NCBI RefSeq assembly: GCF_008728835.1
Contig: NZ_CP042582.1
Coordinates: forward strand, 682,001-746,000
Reading direction: 5' to 3'
Origin: Hypericibacter adhaerens
GTDB taxonomy: Bacteria; Pseudomonadota; Alphaproteobacteria; Dongiales; Dongiaceae
Length of the DNA stretch: 64,000 nt
Shown here: one piece after another, positions 60,786 to 64,000 of the stretch
How the letters are laid out: each line of letters opens with the position of its first letter
How positions within the stretch are numbered: position 1 is the first letter of the stretch
Position numbers and translations under genes: made by a program
The notes under the pieces: model-generated
Databases searched by the model: none
Told to the model about the DNA's origin: nothing
The model's input: only the letters and a program-made list of their open reading frames with translations

Positions 60786-61511
60786 TTAGTTCAACATCGG
60801 CTTCAACGCCTCATGCACCGCCTTGGCGAGCTCGACGGCGCCCGGCGTGTCGGAATGGACGCAGATGCAGTCGGCGCGCATCGGGATGTCCGGGCCCTCG
60901 ACCGACTTCACCTTGCCCTCCTTGATCGCGCGTAGGGTGCGGGCGACCGCCTGCTTCGGATCGACCGCCGCATGCTCGCGGGTGATGATGAGCTTGCCGG
61001 TCTGGTCGTAATCGAGGTCGACATAGTATTCGGCGAGGAAGCTGTGGCCGCGCGCCTTGTAGATCTTCTCATGCAGCGTGCCGGCCATCCCCAGGAGCGT
61101 CACCTTGAAGGCGTCGGCCGCGTCGCAGATCGCGTTCGCGACCTCCTCGTTGCGTGCCGCCATGCCGTAGAGCGCGCCATGCGGCTTGATATGGTTGAGC
61201 TTCATGCCCTCGGCGTCGAGGAAGCCCTTGAGCGCGCCCACCTGGTAGATGATGCAGTCGGCGAGCTCGTCGCGGTTCATCTTCATCTCGCGCCGGCCGA
61301 AGCCCTGCAGGTCGGGCAGCGAGGGATGCGCGCCGACCTTGACGTTGTGCGCCTTGGCGAGCTTGACGGTCTTGTGCATCACGTTCGGGTCCGAGGCATG
61401 GAAGCCGCAGGCCACGTTGGCGATGCTGATATAGGGCATGATGGCCGCATCGTCGCCCATATGGTAGAGGCCGAACGCCTCGCCCATGTCGCAATTGATC
61501 GCCAGTCCCAT
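60786..61511 (-). CDS. pxpA: 5-oxoprolinase subunit A (LamB/YcsF family)
   Basis: A 241-residue PxpA-type protein that acts with PxpB and PxpC to hydrolyse 5-oxoproline to glutamate with ATP. Motifs: INCDMGEAFGLYHMGDD, SIANVACGFHASDPNVM, GAHPSLPDLQGFGRREM, and HIKPHGALYGMAARN. It is the first gene of the operon. Its ATG is 8 bases after GGAGGAGA. The family is close to universal in pxp clusters. Confidence 0.92.
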   Translation of the reverse strand: MGLAINCDMGEAFGLYHMGDDAAIMPYISIANVACGFHASDPNVMHKTVKLAKAHNVKVGAHPSLPDLQGFGRREMKMNRDELADCIIYQVGALKGFLDAEGMKLNHIKPHGALYGMAARNEEVANAICDAADAFKVTLLGMAGTLHEKIYKARGHSFLAEYYVDLDYDQTGKLIITREHAAVDPKQAVARTLRAIKEGKVKSVEGPDIPMRADCICVHSDTPGAVELAKAVHEALKPMLN

Positions 61512-61596
61512 CTCTCTCCTCCTTGATCCGATCCTTCGACGTCGTTGCCGGCTATCCGGCGGTCATTGTCTGAGCGGGGGCGCCGCAGGGCCCCGG

Positions 61597-62583
61597 TCAA
61601 AAGGCGGGCTTCACCGGCGCGCCATCCGCGGCGGCCGAGGCCACCATCGCCTCCATCACCGCCACGGTATGGATCGCGTCCTCGGGCGGCACCGGGAAGG
61701 CGGGGCCGCCGGCGACGGCGCGCGCGAAGGCCTCGAGCTCGGCATGGAGCGTATCGACCGGCGTCAATGCCACGGGTTCCGGCTTGACGGCACCGGCCCG
61801 CTGCAGGGTGAGCTCATTGTCGTCGACCCGCGCATAGGCGTTGGCGGCCGTCCCATAGAGATAGAAATAGTTCTGGCGCGGCGAGGCGGTGAGCGTGCCG
61901 AGATAGGCGGTCTGGCCCGAAGCGAACTCGAAGAGGGCGCTGGTGGTGTCGTCGATATCCACCTTCAGCGCCTGGCGCTTGGCGAGGCTGCGCACGCGCG
62001 CGATCGGCCCCAGCATCCATTGCAGCAGGTCGATCATATGGACGCCCATGCCGGCGATGCCGCCGCCCGGGCTCTCGGCGCGGCTCGCGCGCCAGCGCTC
62101 GGGCGTGTAGCTCAGGGCGCTGGGGTTCGAGAACTGCGCCTCGGCATGGAGGAGCTGGCCGAAGCCGCCTTCGCCGACCATCCTTTTGATCGCCAGGGCC
62201 GCCGGGGCGAAGCGCCGGTTATGGCCGACCGCCAGCACGACACCCGCCTTCCGGCAGGCCTCGGCCGCGCTCTGGGCGGCGCGGGCGCTCACGTCGAACG
62301 GCTTCTCGACGAAGACATGCTTGCCGGCCCGGGCCGCCTGCGTCACATGGGCGGCGTGGAGCGAATGGGGCGTGGTCAGGATCACCGCGTCGATCGCGGG
62401 ATCGGCCAGCACCGCCTCGTAGGTCTCGCAGGGCTTGGCGCCGAACTTCTGCGCGAAGGCGGCGCGCTTGTCGGCGGAACGCGAGCTGCAGGCCGTGATC
62501 CGGAGCAGGGCGGACTTGCCCTGGATCGAGCCCGCCAGCTCGTCCGACCACCAGCCCAATCCGACCGAAGCCGCGCGCAGCAT
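61597..62583 (-). CDS. Gfo/Idh/MocA-family oxidoreductase
   Basis: A 328-residue NAD(P)-dependent sugar or inositol dehydrogenase. It has the Rossmann start LRAASVGLGWWSDELAG, PAIDAVILTTPHSLHAAHV, and the family motif GKHVFVEKPFDV. The middle GGGIAGMGVHMIDLLQWMLG carries the expected Gly/His/Asp segment. It is downstream of a ribose-type importer on the same strand, so it probably oxidises the imported polyol or sugar. Confidence 0.88.
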   Translation of the reverse strand: MLRAASVGLGWWSDELAGSIQGKSALLRITACSSRSADKRAAFAQKFGAKPCETYEAVLADPAIDAVILTTPHSLHAAHVTQAARAGKHVFVEKPFDVSARAAQSAAEACRKAGVVLAVGHNRRFAPAALAIKRMVGEGGFGQLLHAEAQFSNPSALSYTPERWRASRAESPGGGIAGMGVHMIDLLQWMLGPIARVRSLAKRQALKVDIDDTTSALFEFASGQTAYLGTLTASPRQNYFYLYGTAANAYARVDDNELTLQRAGAVKPEPVALTPVDTLHAELEAFARAVAGGPAFPVPPEDAIHTVAVMEAMVASAAADGAPVKPAF

Positions 62584-62593
62584 ATCCTGGCCC

Positions 62594-63619
62594 TCAATCC
62601 TTGAGACTGGCGACGAAGCGCTGGCGCAGCTGGTCGGCCACCACCGCCAGGATCAGCAGCACGCCGATCACCACCGTCTGCAGGTAGGATTCGATCCGCG
62701 CCAGGTTCATGCCGTTCTGCACCAGCCCGATGAAGATGGCGCCCAGCACCACATTGAGCAAGCGGCCCGAGCCGCCGCGCAGAGAGACGCCGCCGATGAC
62801 GCAGGCCGCGATCGATTCGAGCGGCATGGTGGCGCCGATATTGGCCTCGCCGGTCTCGAGCCGCGCCGTCAGCATGATGCCCGAGATCGCGGTCAGGAGC
62901 GCGCAGAGCACATAGGCCATGAACAGGTTGAGGCGCGTGTTGATGCCCGACAGCAGCGAGGCCTTGGCGTTGCCGCCGATGGCATAGAAATAGCGGCCCA
63001 TCCGGGTCCAGTTCAGCAGCACATACATGAACAGGATCAGCGCGACCGTGACATAGATCGGCACCGGGATGCCGAACCACTGGCCGAAGCCGAACAGCTT
63101 GCCGAAGATGTCGGGCATGCCATAGACCGGCACGCCGCCGGTGAGGAAGAGGGCGATGCCGAAGCCGACCGAGGCCATGCCCAGCGTCATCATGAAGGGC
63201 GAGACGTTGAAGAGCGCCACGCCGATCCCGTTGACGACGCCGATGGCGGTGCCGGCGGCGACCCCGGCCAGCACGCCGGCGGCGATCGCCAGCAGGATCG
63301 CATCGGGGGAGACAGCGAAGACCGCCGCCATGGCCATCGCGCCCACGACCGAGGTCAGGGCGAGGATGGTGCCGACCGAGAGATCGAATCCGCCCGTCAG
63401 CAACGCCAGCATCTGCCCCATCGCCACCATGGTGAGGTAGGTCGACTGGCGGGCGACGTTGATGAGGTTCTGGCCCGACAGGAACTTGCCGGACATCAGC
63501 GTGAAGACGATGACGGCGATCACCAGCAGGAAGGGCAGGACGCCCAGGCGCACGAACGCCACCTGCAGCCATTCGACGAAGCTGCGCGTCCTCTTCGTGC
63601 CCTCCACGGCTTCGGCCAT
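62594..63619 (-). CDS. Ribose-type ABC transporter permease (second system)
   Basis: A 341-residue RbsC-family permease with 8-10 membrane segments. Motifs include MGQMLALLTGGFDLSVGTILALT and VIGGVSLRGGSGRLLNVVLGAIF. The start at 63619 (MAEAVEG) overlaps the upstream ATPase stop by one base (TGATG), so they are coupled. A small gap of 10 bases separates it from the MocA gene. Confidence 0.9.
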   Translation of the reverse strand: MAEAVEGTKRTRSFVEWLQVAFVRLGVLPFLLVIAVIVFTLMSGKFLSGQNLINVARQSTYLTMVAMGQMLALLTGGFDLSVGTILALTSVVGAMAMAAVFAVSPDAILLAIAAGVLAGVAAGTAIGVVNGIGVALFNVSPFMMTLGMASVGFGIALFLTGGVPVYGMPDIFGKLFGFGQWFGIPVPIYVTVALILFMYVLLNWTRMGRYFYAIGGNAKASLLSGINTRLNLFMAYVLCALLTAISGIMLTARLETGEANIGATMPLESIAACVIGGVSLRGGSGRLLNVVLGAIFIGLVQNGMNLARIESYLQTVVIGVLLILAVVADQLRQRFVASLKD

Positions 63620-64000
63620 CACGCCGCCTCCCTCTCGAAGAAATATCTCAAGACCTTGTCCTCGGTAATATCGGCACCCTGCAGCTCCGCCCGCAAGCTG
63701 CCACGGTACATGACATAGGCCCGGTTGGTGAGATGCAGAATCTCCGGCAGGTCCGAGGAGATCAGCAGCACCCCGGCTCCCGCTTCGCACAGGCCGCGGA
63801 TGAAATCGTAGATCGCCACGCGCGTGCCGACATCCACGCCCACCGTCGGCTCGTCGAAGACGAAGAGCTTGACCTCGCGCGTCAGGGCCTTGGCCAGCAG
63901 CACCTTCTGCTGGTTGCCGCCGGAGAAATGCTCGACCGGCCGCTCGATGTTGAAGGGATGGAGCTGGAGCTTCTGCGCCAGGCCCCGCGCGGTCGATTTC
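63619..64000 (-). CDS. Ribose-type ABC transporter ATPase, C-terminal part (5' end outside window)
   Basis: The frame stays open to the window edge, so only the last about 127 residues are seen. It shows the second-domain signature FSGGNQQKVLLAKAL, Walker B LFVFDEPTVGVDVG, and the switch region VLLISSDLPEILHLTNRAYVMYRG, typical of RbsA/MglA domain 2. It belongs to the importer with the permease and the MocA dehydrogenase. Confidence 0.92.
   Translation of the reverse strand, partial: KSTARGLAQKLQLHPFNIERPVEHFSGGNQQKVLLAKALTREVKLFVFDEPTVGVDVGTRVAIYDFIRGLCEAGAGVLLISSDLPEILHLTNRAYVMYRGSLRAELQGADITEDKVLRYFFEREAA

Overview
This is a GC-rich (roughly two-thirds G+C) chromosomal window. Gene order and content suggest a free-living alphaproteobacterium, most like the Rhodospirillales. 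The argD-argF-hslO order, ApaG, PAS_5-type proteins and the many GC-rich ABC, RND and EmrAB systems all fit. That placement is inference; there is no rRNA or marker gene to prove it. No CRISPR array, prophage or recognisable insertion sequence was seen. One tRNA (Gly, CCC anticodon) is present.

Layout. 1-8.3 kb is core housekeeping: arginine biosynthesis (argD end, argF), Hsp33, a MazG-like hydrolase, TrkH, FolE, ApaG, an OmpA-like lipoprotein followed by a 66-bp tandem array of terminator-like hairpins, and tRNA-Gly. 8.4-20.1 kb is an inducible catabolic island: a GTG-started AraC regulator diverges from a tightly coupled operon holding a ribose-type ABC importer, two SMP-30/strictosidine-synthase-like propellers (one fused to a permease), an acyl-CoA ligase, an enoyl-CoA hydratase and an SDR dehydrogenase. 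20.1-31 kb holds efflux: an RND pump with a divergent TetR regulator, then thiolase, MarR and EmrAB-type genes around a strong palindromic operator. 31-40 kb holds three aldehyde dehydrogenases (two a tandem pair), an isochorismatase-like hydrolase, a methyltransferase, and a TroA-like binding protein with a molbindin and a DUF2325 protein. 40-44.5 kb holds MoeA, an HPP membrane protein, NAD-formate dehydrogenase and a LysR regulator. 44.8-47.9 kb is an extracytoplasmic methionine sulfoxide repair operon (DipZ-like, MsrB, MsrA).

47.9-51.3 kb is the most unusual part. It is a compact minus-strand cluster with a pentapeptide-repeat protein, a small protein carrying six Lys/Asp/Glu-rich hexapeptide repeats, a degenerate ATP-grasp-like protein, an intact RimK-type ATP-grasp ligase, and a protein with the residues of a 2-oxoglutarate/Fe(II) oxygenase. 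This is the composition expected of a peptide-modification (graspetide-like RiPP) locus, but I do not recognise it as a described family.

51.8-64 kb holds a serine beta-lactamase-fold hydrolase, a less GC-rich patch of small genes, a GDT1-type exporter under a clear yybP-ykoY manganese riboswitch, two PAS_5 paralogues, a GST, and a PxpABC-type operon that also encodes a biotin carboxylase and a biotin carrier. Most junctions of that operon carry G/C-rich palindromic repeats. The window closes with a MocA-type dehydrogenase and a second ribose-type ABC importer that runs off the end.
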